From assembly GCA_902571425.1 (NCBI GenBank), contig CACGBZ010000001.1, positions 124,001-188,000 of the forward strand: a stretch of DNA of 64,000 nucleotides, in the 5' to 3' direction. Below, piece after piece: positions 28,586-37,239 of the stretch. The notes below the pieces were generated by a model. That model was not told the origin of the DNA, ran no database searches, and was given only the letters and a program-made list of their open reading frames with translations. Position numbers and translations under genes: made by a program. Positions within the stretch are counted from its first letter, which is position 1. Each line of letters begins with the position of its first letter. This stretch comes from an uncultured Pelagibacteraceae bacterium (GTDB taxonomy: Bacteria > Pseudomonadota > Alphaproteobacteria > Pelagibacterales > Pelagibacteraceae).

Positions 28586-29518
28586 TTAATTGTCTTTATG
28601 AAAAGATTTCCCCAGAGAACTAGGAGTACTTAGCCTTATTTTTCTACTATCACGTGAAATTACAACTAAAACTACTATTGTCACAATGTAGGGTAGAGCT
28701 GTTAAAAATTGCACAGGTATTCTTACTCCAATAGCCTGCATATGAAATTGGATAATTGTTAACCCACCAAAAATCATAGCACCAATTAAAATTTTAATTG
28801 GGTTCCATGTTGAGAAAACAACCAGAGCTAATGCGATCCAACCTCTTCCACCTGTCATATTTTCAATCCACTGAGGAGTATAAATCATAGATAAATATGC
28901 ACCAGCAAGTCCACTCATTGAGCCTCCATAAAGTATACAAGCGTAACGAACTAACCTAACATTTATTCCTTGATTAGAAGCAGACTCAGGTGAGTCTCCT
29001 ACAGCTCTTACAATTAATCCAATTTTCGTTTTTTTTAAAAAATAGCTAGTTATGAAGGGAAGGGCAAAAGCAAAATAAAAAACAATTGAATGTCCAAATA
29101 ATATTGGACCTAAAAGTGGTATTGTGTCTTTTAAACTTTCAAATAAAACAGGAAACTCTTTTCCAGGAATACCTACAAAATTTTTTCCTATCATCGCAGA
29201 AATACCAATTCCAAATATGGTAAGCGCCAAACCAGTAGCAACATGATTTGTAATCAATGTTTGAGTAAGGAACGCAAAAATAGTTGAAATCAAAACTCCA
29301 GCTAACATTGCCCCAAAAACTGCTATAATCAAACTTCCTGTCACTGTCATTAGTGCGAAGCCTGATATGGCGCCAATGATCATCATGCCTTCAACACCAA
29401 GATTTAGAACACCAGATCTTTCTGTAATAAGTTCACCACAAGACGCCAGGATCAAAGGAACAGCGGAGGCCATGATTGATGCAATTATCAGTCCAATAAA
29501 ATTTATATCGATGATCAT
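28586..29518 (-). CDS. ABC importer permease (BMP system, second subunit)
   Basis: Membrane permease of 310 residues from the branched-chain/BPD_transp_2 family, the shorter permease of BMP-type importers (NupQ/YufQ-like). About eight helices are predicted. SCGELITERSGVLNLGVEGMM near the N-terminus and GDSPESASNQGINV in the middle are typical. Its start overlaps the upstream permease stop by four bases. It would form a heterodimeric channel with the next gene's product. Confidence 0.9.
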   Translation of the reverse strand: MIIDINFIGLIIASIMASAVPLILASCGELITERSGVLNLGVEGMMIIGAISGFALMTVTGSLIIAVFGAMLAGVLISTIFAFLTQTLITNHVATGLALTIFGIGISAMIGKNFVGIPGKEFPVLFESLKDTIPLLGPILFGHSIVFYFAFALPFITSYFLKKTKIGLIVRAVGDSPESASNQGINVRLVRYACILYGGSMSGLAGAYLSMIYTPQWIENMTGGRGWIALALVVFSTWNPIKILIGAMIFGGLTIIQFHMQAIGVRIPVQFLTALPYIVTIVVLVVISRDSRKIRLSTPSSLGKSFHKDN

Positions 29519-30579
29519 TTTTTTGAACCTATAAATTTAAATTTGAAAAAGAGTAAATAGTCAGAAGCAAGAAGAAAAAATAAAATCATTCCTTGAAAAA
29601 CCTGACCAGTATATTTTGGAATTTGCATAAATATTTGCGCTGTTTCGGCACCCAGATAAGTAATTGCAACAACTAGAGATGCAAAAATTATTCCAACAGG
29701 ATGTAAACGGCCCAAAAATGCAACAATTATTGCAGTAAAACCATAATCTGGAGATACTTCTCTATGAAGCTGTCCGATAGGTCCAGTTATTTCACCAACC
29801 CCCGCTAAACCTGCACAAGCACCACTTATTAAAAAAACGAGAATGATCATTTTTTTACCTTTGTACCCAGCATATTTTGCTGTTTTTAAACTAAAACCTG
29901 AAACTTTCATTTGGAACCCCAAGTATGTTTTATAAAAAACAAACCAACTTATAACTACTGAAGCTAAAGCTAAAAATATCCCTGCGTGAATTCTTAGTCC
30001 TTCAAATAATAAAGGAAGTCTTGCTGAGTCACTGAACTGTCTTGTTTCAGGAAAATTAAATCCTTCTGGATTACTCCAAGGGCCAACAACAAGATAATCC
30101 AAAATTAATTTTGAAACGTATACCAGCATAAGACTTACTAAAATTTCATTTGTATTAAAGTAAGTTTTTAAAATTGCAGGTATGGATGCATATAGCATAC
30201 CACCGATTGCGCCAGCTAAAATAACTATTGGAAGAATATAAAAACCTTCCTGTTCATAAAATAATAATGCAACACCCCCAGAAACTATAGCTCCAAAAGT
30301 TAATTGACCTTCTGCACCAATATTCCAATTATTACTTTTAAAACAAAAAGATAAACCAATTGCTATTAAACAAAGTGGTGTGGCTTTTAAGAGCAATTCA
30401 CTAAACCCATACTTATCAGCAATTGGAACTATGAAAAAAAACTTAAGAGCTTCAAAAGGTTTAAAACCTAGGATATAAAAAATTAAACCTCCTGCTACTA
30501 AGGTTAGAAAAATTGCTAAAATAGGTGTAAGGAAAAATATAGCTCTTGAAGGCTGATCTCTTTTTACAATTTTAATCAA
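29515..30579 (-). CDS. ABC importer permease (BMP system, first subunit)
   Basis: Membrane permease of 354 residues, NupP/YufP-like partner of the smaller permease. Family marks are SFCFKSNNWNIGAEGQLTFGAI, NTNEILVSLML and YGFTAIIVAFLGRLHP. It overlaps the ATPase gene by four bases and the following permease by four, so the importer core is a translationally coupled set. Confidence 0.9.
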   Translation of the reverse strand: MIKIVKRDQPSRAIFFLTPILAIFLTLVAGGLIFYILGFKPFEALKFFFIVPIADKYGFSELLLKATPLCLIAIGLSFCFKSNNWNIGAEGQLTFGAIVSGGVALLFYEQEGFYILPIVILAGAIGGMLYASIPAILKTYFNTNEILVSLMLVYVSKLILDYLVVGPWSNPEGFNFPETRQFSDSARLPLLFEGLRIHAGIFLALASVVISWFVFYKTYLGFQMKVSGFSLKTAKYAGYKGKKMIILVFLISGACAGLAGVGEITGPIGQLHREVSPDYGFTAIIVAFLGRLHPVGIIFASLVVAITYLGAETAQIFMQIPKYTGQVFQGMILFFLLASDYLLFFKFKFIGSKK

Positions 30580-32066
30580 TTTCCACCCCCCATAAGTATC
30601 CCAAGTTTCTCAGAGGTAACCTCATCAGCATTCATAATTTTTGATAATTTCCCTTTATGTATTACTGAAATTTTATCACTTAATTTTAATAACTCATCAG
30701 TATCTGTAGATATTAATATGATTGATTTATTTTGTTCATTGATTTTAATCAACGTCTCATGGATATAATTTATTGCTCCAACATCTAGCCCCCAAGTTGG
30801 ATTAAAACAAATTAATAAATCTGGAGAAGTGATTAATTCTCTTCCTATAATTAATTTCTGTAGATTGCCTCCAGATAAAAATTGGCTTTTTAACTCTATG
30901 TTGTCTGTATTAACATTAAAGTCCGAAATTATTTTTTTTGAATGTTCTTTAATTTTATTTTCATTTATTAATCCATTATTAAAAAAATTTGAGGATTTAA
31001 AATTATTTAGAGCTACATTTTCAAAAATTGCCATTTGTGGAATAGCAGCTTGTTCAAGTCTATCTTCTGGAGAAAAGGCCATCAAATATTCTCTTCTCTC
31101 TTGAGGATTTAAATCTCCAATATAATTTTTATTAAATTCTATAGAATTCTTGTCTGATATAATTTCACCGCTTAATACTTGAAATAATTCACTTTGACCG
31201 TTTCCTGATATACCTGCAATTCCCAAGCACTCACCTCGATTAACAGAAAAATTAATATCACTCAAATTTGTTTCAAAAGGATCTTCGCTTATAAAATTTA
31301 GATTTATGATATTTATTAATTGATCTGATGAAGTTTTCTCTTTTTTTTTCCTTATAGTTTTTAAGTTTTGACCTACCATTTTGTTAGCAAGTGACTCAAT
31401 ATTTTCATTCTTTATTTCACTTACAGAAACCAACTTTCCCCTTCTCATTACAGCAACTTCATCACAAAGCTCCATAACTTCTTTTAGTTTATGAGTGATA
31501 TAAATAATTAAAATTCCTTCTTCTGAAAATTTTTTCAAAGATAGAAACAATTCACTTGTTTCTTGCTCTGTTAATACAGACGTGGGTTCATCCATAATTA
31601 AAACTTTTGGATTCCTTATTAGGCATCTTATTATTTCCACTTTCTGTTTTTGACCCGCTGAAAGATTTAAAACAGGTATATCAAGATCAATTGAAAAATT
31701 ATATTTTTTCATAATGGAGTCAATTTTTTCTCTTAAACTTTCTCTTTCTTCATCTGAGTCTATTATTAAGTTTTCAAATACTGATAAAGTTTCGAAAAGG
31801 TTAAAATGCTGAAATACCATTCCAATGTCATTTTTTTTTGCATCTAATGGAGAATTAAGCTTCAGATTATTTTCATTTAAATAAATTTTACCTTCGTCAG
31901 GAATGATGACACCTGATAGAATTTTAACCAGTGTAGATTTTCCAGCACCATTTTCTCCAAGAAGAGCATAAATTTTACCACTATTAAACTCTAGCGAAAC
32001 ATTGTCGTTTGCAACACACCCAGGATATATTTTTGTTACATTTGAAATTTTAAGGTTTGTATTCAT
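30576..32066 (-). CDS. ABC importer ATPase with two nucleotide-binding domains
   Basis: Fused double ATPase of 496 residues, as usual for BMP-family importers. Domain 1 has Walker A GENGAGKST (about residue 38), the signature LSAGQKQKVEI and Walker B VLIMDEPTSVLT. Domain 2 has a degenerate Walker A (GISGNGQSEL), the signature LSGGNLQKLI and a weakened Walker B (LLICFNPTWGLD), typical of this family, in which one site is catalytic. It sits three bases after the deaminase gene on the same strand. Confidence 0.93.
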   Translation of the reverse strand: MNTNLKISNVTKIYPGCVANDNVSLEFNSGKIYALLGENGAGKSTLVKILSGVIIPDEGKIYLNENNLKLNSPLDAKKNDIGMVFQHFNLFETLSVFENLIIDSDEERESLREKIDSIMKKYNFSIDLDIPVLNLSAGQKQKVEIIRCLIRNPKVLIMDEPTSVLTEQETSELFLSLKKFSEEGILIIYITHKLKEVMELCDEVAVMRRGKLVSVSEIKNENIESLANKMVGQNLKTIRKKKEKTSSDQLINIINLNFISEDPFETNLSDINFSVNRGECLGIAGISGNGQSELFQVLSGEIISDKNSIEFNKNYIGDLNPQERREYLMAFSPEDRLEQAAIPQMAIFENVALNNFKSSNFFNNGLINENKIKEHSKKIISDFNVNTDNIELKSQFLSGGNLQKLIIGRELITSPDLLICFNPTWGLDVGAINYIHETLIKINEQNKSIILISTDTDELLKLSDKISVIHKGKLSKIMNADEVTSEKLGILMGGGN

Positions 32067-32069
32067 TAC

Positions 32070-32660
32070 TTAATTTAATGGTATAGAATTTCCATCCTTA
32101 TTTTCCTGATATTCATTTGATAATGTTTGATATTTTTTTTTAATTTCGTCTAATTGATTTAAAATATTTTCTTTTTTTGAGGTAGGTAAATTTTCAATAA
32201 GTAAATTTATATTCTGACTTTTCCAATAAAAATTTTCTTTATTATATTCTCCATCATTAATTTTAAATACTTCTTTGAGTATATTTAAATCATGTGGAAT
32301 ATTAAATTCATCATTTGTGGCAGTATACGGAAACAAATAATAAAAATTATCAAATCCAGAAAATGTGATTGCACTTAAACACATACTGCAGGGCTCATGT
32401 GAACTTAAGAACATGCAGTCTTTTTCTTTTGGTCTTGTATTTGCATCTAATTCATAAAATTTTTTAAGAGTATGCATTTCTCCATGCCATAATGGATTTT
32501 CTATTTCATTGTTTGTTTCAGCAACTACAAGCGATAAATCATCTTTTTTAATTATTGCTGCCCCAAATATTTTACTACCTTTGGCAACACCTTGTTCAGT
32601 TAAGGGTAAAACTTCTTTTAAAAATATATTTAGTATCTTTTCTAGGGACTTTTCATTCAT
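32070..32660 (-). CDS. Deaminase of the cytidine-deaminase fold, substrate unknown
   Basis: Zinc deaminase of 196 residues leading the ABC importer operon. Zinc and catalytic residues are visible as His59 and Glu61 (WHGEMH) and Cys91 and Cys94 (SHEPCSMCLSAI). The body continues with FDNFYYLFPYTATND and FNIPHDLNILKEVF, features not found in GuaD, TadA or cytidine deaminase. A 50-residue charged C-terminal extension follows. Its position suggests it acts on the ligand brought in by the BMP importer, perhaps an amino-purine or a nucleoside. The specific substrate is not known. Confidence 0.78.
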   Translation of the reverse strand: MNEKSLEKILNIFLKEVLPLTEQGVAKGSKIFGAAIIKKDDLSLVVAETNNEIENPLWHGEMHTLKKFYELDANTRPKEKDCMFLSSHEPCSMCLSAITFSGFDNFYYLFPYTATNDEFNIPHDLNILKEVFKINDGEYNKENFYWKSQNINLLIENLPTSKKENILNQLDEIKKKYQTLSNEYQENKDGNSIPLN

Positions 32661-32786
32661 ATGCTTGAACCATCAAATAAAGAACACAATTGTTACTATA
32701 ATTAAACTTAAAAGTAATAAGAAATAAATTATTTATACAACTTAAAAGTTAATAATTTATGAAACAAAAAAAGTTTATTTGAACTT

Positions 32787-33092
32787 ATGTCAAAATTTAA
32801 ATCAGCAATAAGTCTTTTGATTATCATAATTCTTTTTTCAGGGTGTCAAACTGTTAAAGATAAAACAGATGCTATTGTTGAAAAAGAAAATGAAAAATTA
32901 AGCAAATTCCTAGGAAAATCTTCTAGTGAACTTCAAATGGAGCTTGGAAAACCAGATGAGGATTTTAAAAATGCAAGAGGGAATTTCGAGCTAGTTTATA
33001 ATAGCAAAAAATACCTTGTTCCTTGTGAGCGAAGGTTTGAAATAAATTCAGAAAATATAGTCGTAGGCTTCGTTTCAAACGGTTGCTTTTAA
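32787..33092 (+). CDS. Small lipoprotein of unknown function
   Basis: Predicted lipoprotein of 101 residues. A signal sequence ends in the lipobox LFSGC, leaving Cys at about residue 20. The mature part has a charged helix (KDKTDAIVEKENEKLSKF) and then LGKSSSELQMELGKPDEDF, a motif reminiscent of SmpA/OmlA-type small domains, with two late cysteines (PCERRF and SNGCF) that could form a disulfide. It is not recognised as any named protein. It lies between the divergent deaminase gene and the NCS2 permease gene. Confidence 0.7.
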   Translation: MSKFKSAISLLIIIILFSGCQTVKDKTDAIVEKENEKLSKFLGKSSSELQMELGKPDEDFKNARGNFELVYNSKKYLVPCERRFEINSENIVVGFVSNGCF

Positions 33093-33197
33093 AATTTATT
33101 ATTAAAATAAATCTGCTCAATATAGGTTTTTTTTACTATTTAAAGTGGAGTTGTTCTAAACTTATCAGTTTTTTTATTTTAATTCATAGCCAATAAT

Positions 33198-33229
33198 ATA
33201 ACGTCTATTTAGTTAACGACGGAGGTTAT
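33198..33229 (+). promoter_or_regulatory. Hairpin enclosing the ribosome-binding site of the NCS2 permease gene
   Basis: The 32 bases ending at the ATG can fold as ATAAC (33198-33202) with GTTAT (33225-33229) and GTC (33203-33205) with GAC (33218-33220), leaving a 12-base loop. The strong Shine-Dalgarno GGAG (33221-33224) is a one-sided bulge between the two helices. Such a fold would block initiation until something opens or remodels it. This may be a small riboswitch or RNA thermometer; the assignment is structural inference only. Confidence 0.4.
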
Positions 33230-34552
33230 ATGGCTTCAAGAAAAACAAAAGCGGGCTCTACAAACAGTCCGGATAAAAAACTTCCATTAAATAAATCCAT
33301 ACCTTTAGGAATTCAGCATGTATTAGCAATGTTTGCTGGTAATATAACTGTTCCTATTATTGTGGCTGGAGTTTTTGGTCAAACGCCTGAACAAAAAATA
33401 TTTTTGATTCAAATGGCTTTGTTTGTAGCAGGAGTTGCAACAATTATACAAACTGTTGGATACAAAGAAATTGGTGCACGACTTCCTATTGTTCAAGGAA
33501 CAAGTTTTGCGTTTATACCAATCATGCTACCATTTAAAGCAGCAGGATTAGGTGCGGTATTTACAGCAGCGTTTATTGGAGGAATTTTTCAAATTTTTAT
33601 TGGAAAAGTTTTAAAACCAATAAGGCATCTATTCCCACCATTAGTCACTGGTATAGTTGTATTAATGATCGGATTTAGTCTGCTTAAAGTTGGTTTTATG
33701 TATGCTGGTGGAGGTGGATGGTTAATGAATAATAAACCTGAAATCTTTGCAAATGCAAATCACTTAACAGTTGCTGCTTCAGTATTTATAGTTGCTATCT
33801 TTTTTAATCTTAGAGGTAAAGGGATGGCTTCTGCAGCTTCAATTTTAATTGGAATAGTGGCTGGCTTCATAGTTGCAGCAGCACTAGGAATGGTTAACTA
33901 TGGTAAAATTGCATCTGCTGCATGGTTTGCATTTCCAATGCCACTTCAATATGGAATTGATTTTGTACCGGGTGCAATAATTCTAATGTTGTTCATGTCA
34001 GTTGTTACAACAATTGAAACAATTGGAGACATTAGTGCTACGACAATGGGTGGTGCTAAACGAGAGGCAACAGATAAAGAAATATCAGGTGGGATTATGG
34101 CAGATGGTGTTGGTACCGCATTTGGTGCAATATTTAATGCAATGCCAAATACATCTTATTCGCAAAATGCTGGACTAGTTGCGTTTACAGGAGTGGTAAG
34201 TAGACACGTTGGAACTATAGCTGGAATAGCTTTAGTTCTAATGGGATTATTTCCAAAATTAGGTGGAATAATTGCCGCGATGCCAGAGTCTGTGATAGGT
34301 GGAGCAGCAATTATTATGTTCGGTATGATTGTAGCTGCTGGTATTAAATTGATTTCAAGGGCAGAAATGGATCAAAGAAATTTATTAATCTTGGCTCTTT
34401 CTTTATCTTTTGGAATTGGAATGTCATTGTTACCAGACTTTGTGAAAAATATTCCAGATTTTGGGATAAGTTTAAAACTACTGTTAACAACTGGACTTAT
34501 ACCTGCTGGATTACTAGCATTTTTTTTAAATGCTATAATGGCAAAGAAATAA
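33230..34552 (+). CDS. NCS2/NAT-family nucleobase permease (xanthine/uric acid/uracil type)
   Basis: Membrane transporter of 440 residues with about 14 helices. The family opening GIQHVLAMFAGNITVPIIVAG and ARLPIVQGTSFAF is present, as is the NAT signature SQNAGLVAFTGVVSR (Q-N-x-G-x4-T-G) near residue 305. TTIETIGDISATT carries the conserved acidic residue of helix 8. Members move uracil, xanthine, urate or other oxidised purines with protons or sodium. The nearby catabolic operons make xanthine or urate the better guess. Its translation start has an unusually strong GGAGG site inside a hairpin. Confidence 0.9.
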   Translation: MASRKTKAGSTNSPDKKLPLNKSIPLGIQHVLAMFAGNITVPIIVAGVFGQTPEQKIFLIQMALFVAGVATIIQTVGYKEIGARLPIVQGTSFAFIPIMLPFKAAGLGAVFTAAFIGGIFQIFIGKVLKPIRHLFPPLVTGIVVLMIGFSLLKVGFMYAGGGGWLMNNKPEIFANANHLTVAASVFIVAIFFNLRGKGMASAASILIGIVAGFIVAAALGMVNYGKIASAAWFAFPMPLQYGIDFVPGAIILMLFMSVVTTIETIGDISATTMGGAKREATDKEISGGIMADGVGTAFGAIFNAMPNTSYSQNAGLVAFTGVVSRHVGTIAGIALVLMGLFPKLGGIIAAMPESVIGGAAIIMFGMIVAAGIKLISRAEMDQRNLLILALSLSFGIGMSLLPDFVKNIPDFGISLKLLLTTGLIPAGLLAFFLNAIMAKK

Positions 34553-34562
34553 TTAATTTGAA

Positions 34563-34586
34563 CTTGTGGGGAGAAATCCCCACAAG
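34563..34586. terminator. Hairpin between convergent permease and Hsp20 genes
   Basis: Perfect 10-bp stem CTTGTGGGGA / TCCCCACAAG closed by a GAAA tetraloop. It lies 10 bases after the permease stop and 13 bases after the hsp20 stop on the other strand. There is no strong T run on the plus side; the minus side is moderately T-rich. It is probably a transcript end or 3' stabiliser for one or both genes. Confidence 0.65.
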
Positions 34587-34599
34587 CAAGGTTTAAGAC

Positions 34600-35046
34600 T
34601 TATTTAATTTCAATAAGCTTCTTTTTTTTATGTTCTGGAATTATTCTTTCACAAGATATTGTTAAAAGACCATCTTTAAGCTCAGCACCATTAACTTTTA
34701 CATCATCAGCTATAGTGAATGATCTCGCAAATTGTCTTTGAGAAATACCTTTATGAATAATTTCTCCATTAACATCACTGTCCTCAGGCTTATTAACTTG
34801 TTTTGTTCTTACAGTTAATAAATTGTCCTCGAACTCAACCTCAACGTCTTTTTTGCTAAAGCCAGCCAATGCCACCTCAATTGCATAGTTGTCTTTGCCT
34901 GTCTTTCGGATGTTGTAGGGTGGATAATTTGACTGCATTGTCAAATTCCCATTTCCCAACATATTTTCAAATTGGTCGAACATGTCATCAAAACCAATTG
35001 AAAAAGGTCTAAGTGAGTTAAATATAGATAGATCCTTACTTGTCAT
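34600..35046 (-). CDS. Small heat-shock protein (Hsp20/IbpA family)
   Basis: Alpha-crystallin-type holdase of 148 residues that keeps unfolded proteins soluble. The N-terminal FDDMFDQFENML, the crystallin core (YNIRKTGKDNYAIEVALAGFSKKDVEVE, given here by its landmarks Y-x-I-x-K and ALAGF) and KDGLLTISCERIIPE, plus a short KKKKLIEIK tail, are typical of class A IbpA-like proteins. A full AAAGGAGG ribosome-binding site precedes the ATG, and a sigma32-like promoter lies about 65-90 bases upstream. Confidence 0.93.
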   Translation of the reverse strand: MTSKDLSIFNSLRPFSIGFDDMFDQFENMLGNGNLTMQSNYPPYNIRKTGKDNYAIEVALAGFSKKDVEVEFEDNLLTVRTKQVNKPEDSDVNGEIIHKGISQRQFARSFTIADDVKVNGAELKDGLLTISCERIIPEHKKKKLIEIK

Positions 35047-35108
35047 AATATCCTCCTTTGTTAAGCAAGTTTATTTTTGTAAGCCCCATTAGGCAACTTA
35101 CTTAATTT

Positions 35109-35136
35109 ATATGGTAATTAATTTGTTTTTTTCAAG
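35109..35136 (-). promoter_or_regulatory. Sigma32 (RpoH)-type promoter of the Hsp20 gene
   Basis: On the minus strand CTTGAAA (35130-35136) is followed after 15 bases by CCATAT (35109-35114). This fits the heat-shock consensus CTTGAAA ... CCCCATNT and is about 65 bases before the ATG. The same boxes with the same 15-base spacing precede groES in this window. Confidence 0.8.
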
Positions 35137-35148
35137 ATTTAAAATGTA

Positions 35149-37224
35149 CTAAATTTTTTTAGAAATCTTTAATGCAAATGCATAGTCAATAGCAATTTCC
35201 TCTATTGCCCCATCTCTTCCAGATTTTCCACCATGACCAGCATTCATTTCGGTTTTTAAAAGAAGTAAATTATTATCTGTTTTATAGTCTCTAAGTTTTG
35301 CTGTGAACTTTGCAGGTTCATCAAATAAAACTCTATTATCACTTAAACTTGTTGTAATAAAAATATGTGGATAATCCATTTTTTTAATATTGTTGTAGGG
35401 TGCATATGAAAAAATATAATCAAAGTGTTCTTTATTCTTTTTTGCATTTCCAAATTCGTCAAATTCTCCCACAGTTAAAGGTAAAGAATGATCAAGATTT
35501 GTTGTTAAAGAATCCACAAAAGGAACAGCCATTATAATTCCTAAAAATAATTCAGGAGATTGATTAACTACAGCTCCCATTAATAATCCTCCAGCTGATC
35601 CACCCATTCCAATAATATTTCCTTTTGACGTATAATTCTTTTCGATCAAATATTTTGCTGCGTAGATATAATCTTCAAAAGTATTTTTTTTGTTTGTTAA
35701 TTTTCCCTCTTTCCACCACTTCATACCTTTTTCCATACCACCTCTAATGTGAGCTGTAGCCCAAATTATATCTCTATTGATAAGACTTAGTCTTGTAGAA
35801 GAAAAACTTGGAGACATAGAATTTCCATAAGACCCATATCCATACAATAAAACATTTGCAGACCCATCAATTTTTGTTTTTTTGTGTCTAGTAATTGTTA
35901 ATGGAACCATTCTTCCGTCATGAGATTTAAACTCAACTCTCTCAACAATATAGTCATCTTTATTATGACCAGAAGGAATTTCTTGCTCTTTCACAAGTTC
36001 TTTAGATTTTGTTGCTAAATTATATTTAAACACTCTAGAAGGAGTTTTGGGTGATGAATATCCTAAATAAACTTCATCAGTATTTCTATCTTTTTGAGTT
36101 AAGCTTACTCCTGGAACATAAACAGATTCATTAGAAAAAATTAATTCTTCTTCTATATTTGTAGAAATATTTTTGACAAATAATTTATCTAGTGCATCTG
36201 ATGTTTCACCACGAATAATCCAATTTTTAAGGAATGTTAATCCACCAATTAAAACTTCATCTTTTGCTGGAATATATGTTTGCCAATTTTGATTTTCTAA
36301 ATTGTCACAAATATCAATTTTAAAGTCTTCAGCATTTTTATTTGTATGATTATAAAATTTACCATCCCATGAATTAACAGAATACAGAACACCTCTTTCT
36401 CTTTTAATAATAAGTTTTGGAGATGGATTTAATTCATCTGATTTAAAGTAATATTGCTCAGAAGTATTATGGTCAGAAGTATTTATAAAAAAATATTTTT
36501 CATCTGAGCTTTTTCCAATTCCTACTGTAAAAGCCTCACTTTTCTCCTCAAATATTAATTCATCTTTGCCCTCAAAATCACCTATTCTGTGCCTGTATAT
36601 TGTTCTTGCTCTATGATTTTCATCAAGTTTAGAATAAAAAATATATTTATCATCCAAACTAAATGTTATTCCCCCTGATGTTTCTGCAATTTCTTTTGAA
36701 ATAATTTTGTTTGTTTTTATATCTCTTAAATAAATTGTATAATATTCAGATCCTTTAAGATCCAAAGAGTATCCTAGATATTTATCGTTGTTACTTACTT
36801 CTAAATCTCCAACCCCAAAATATTCAGTTTTAAGTTTTTCTTTTTCTTTATCTCCATTCCATATTTCCTCAATATTTTCTGAACCAATTTTTTTTCTAAG
36901 TTTTATGGAATAATTTCCTTTTGTTGTAGTTTTTGTCCAATACTCAAAGGTGTGATCTTTATAGTGCAAAGATTCATCATCTAATTTAATTCTTGCTTTA
37001 ATCTCATCAAATAATTTTTTTTGGATATCTTTTGTATCTTTTAAATGATGCTCTGAGTAAGCATTTTCATCTTCTAAATATTTTTTCACTTCAGGATCTA
37101 ACTTGCTTTTATCTCTGAGAACTTCCAAAATATTATCTTGATGAATCCAGCTGTAATTGTCTTCCCAATCAATATTGTGACAAGTTTTTATCTCTAGTTT
37201 TTTTTTAAGTTGTGGTACTTTCAT
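35149..37224 (-). CDS. ptrB: Oligopeptidase B (S9A family serine peptidase)
   Basis: Cytoplasmic serine peptidase of 691 residues cleaving short peptides, classically after Arg or Lys. An N-terminal beta-propeller (about 70-410) caps an alpha/beta-hydrolase domain. The catalytic serine is in GMGGSAGGLL, the Asp is in LSDNRVLFDEP, and the His is in NAGHGGKSGR; GYGSYGNS and HIRGGMEKG are family landmarks. It has no signal peptide. Its start is only 15 bases from the divergent J-domain gene start. Confidence 0.93.
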   Translation of the reverse strand: MKVPQLKKKLEIKTCHNIDWEDNYSWIHQDNILEVLRDKSKLDPEVKKYLEDENAYSEHHLKDTKDIQKKLFDEIKARIKLDDESLHYKDHTFEYWTKTTTKGNYSIKLRKKIGSENIEEIWNGDKEKEKLKTEYFGVGDLEVSNNDKYLGYSLDLKGSEYYTIYLRDIKTNKIISKEIAETSGGITFSLDDKYIFYSKLDENHRARTIYRHRIGDFEGKDELIFEEKSEAFTVGIGKSSDEKYFFINTSDHNTSEQYYFKSDELNPSPKLIIKRERGVLYSVNSWDGKFYNHTNKNAEDFKIDICDNLENQNWQTYIPAKDEVLIGGLTFLKNWIIRGETSDALDKLFVKNISTNIEEELIFSNESVYVPGVSLTQKDRNTDEVYLGYSSPKTPSRVFKYNLATKSKELVKEQEIPSGHNKDDYIVERVEFKSHDGRMVPLTITRHKKTKIDGSANVLLYGYGSYGNSMSPSFSSTRLSLINRDIIWATAHIRGGMEKGMKWWKEGKLTNKKNTFEDYIYAAKYLIEKNYTSKGNIIGMGGSAGGLLMGAVVNQSPELFLGIIMAVPFVDSLTTNLDHSLPLTVGEFDEFGNAKKNKEHFDYIFSYAPYNNIKKMDYPHIFITTSLSDNRVLFDEPAKFTAKLRDYKTDNNLLLLKTEMNAGHGGKSGRDGAIEEIAIDYAFALKISKKI

Positions 37225-37239
37225 CTAATAAGGAAATAT

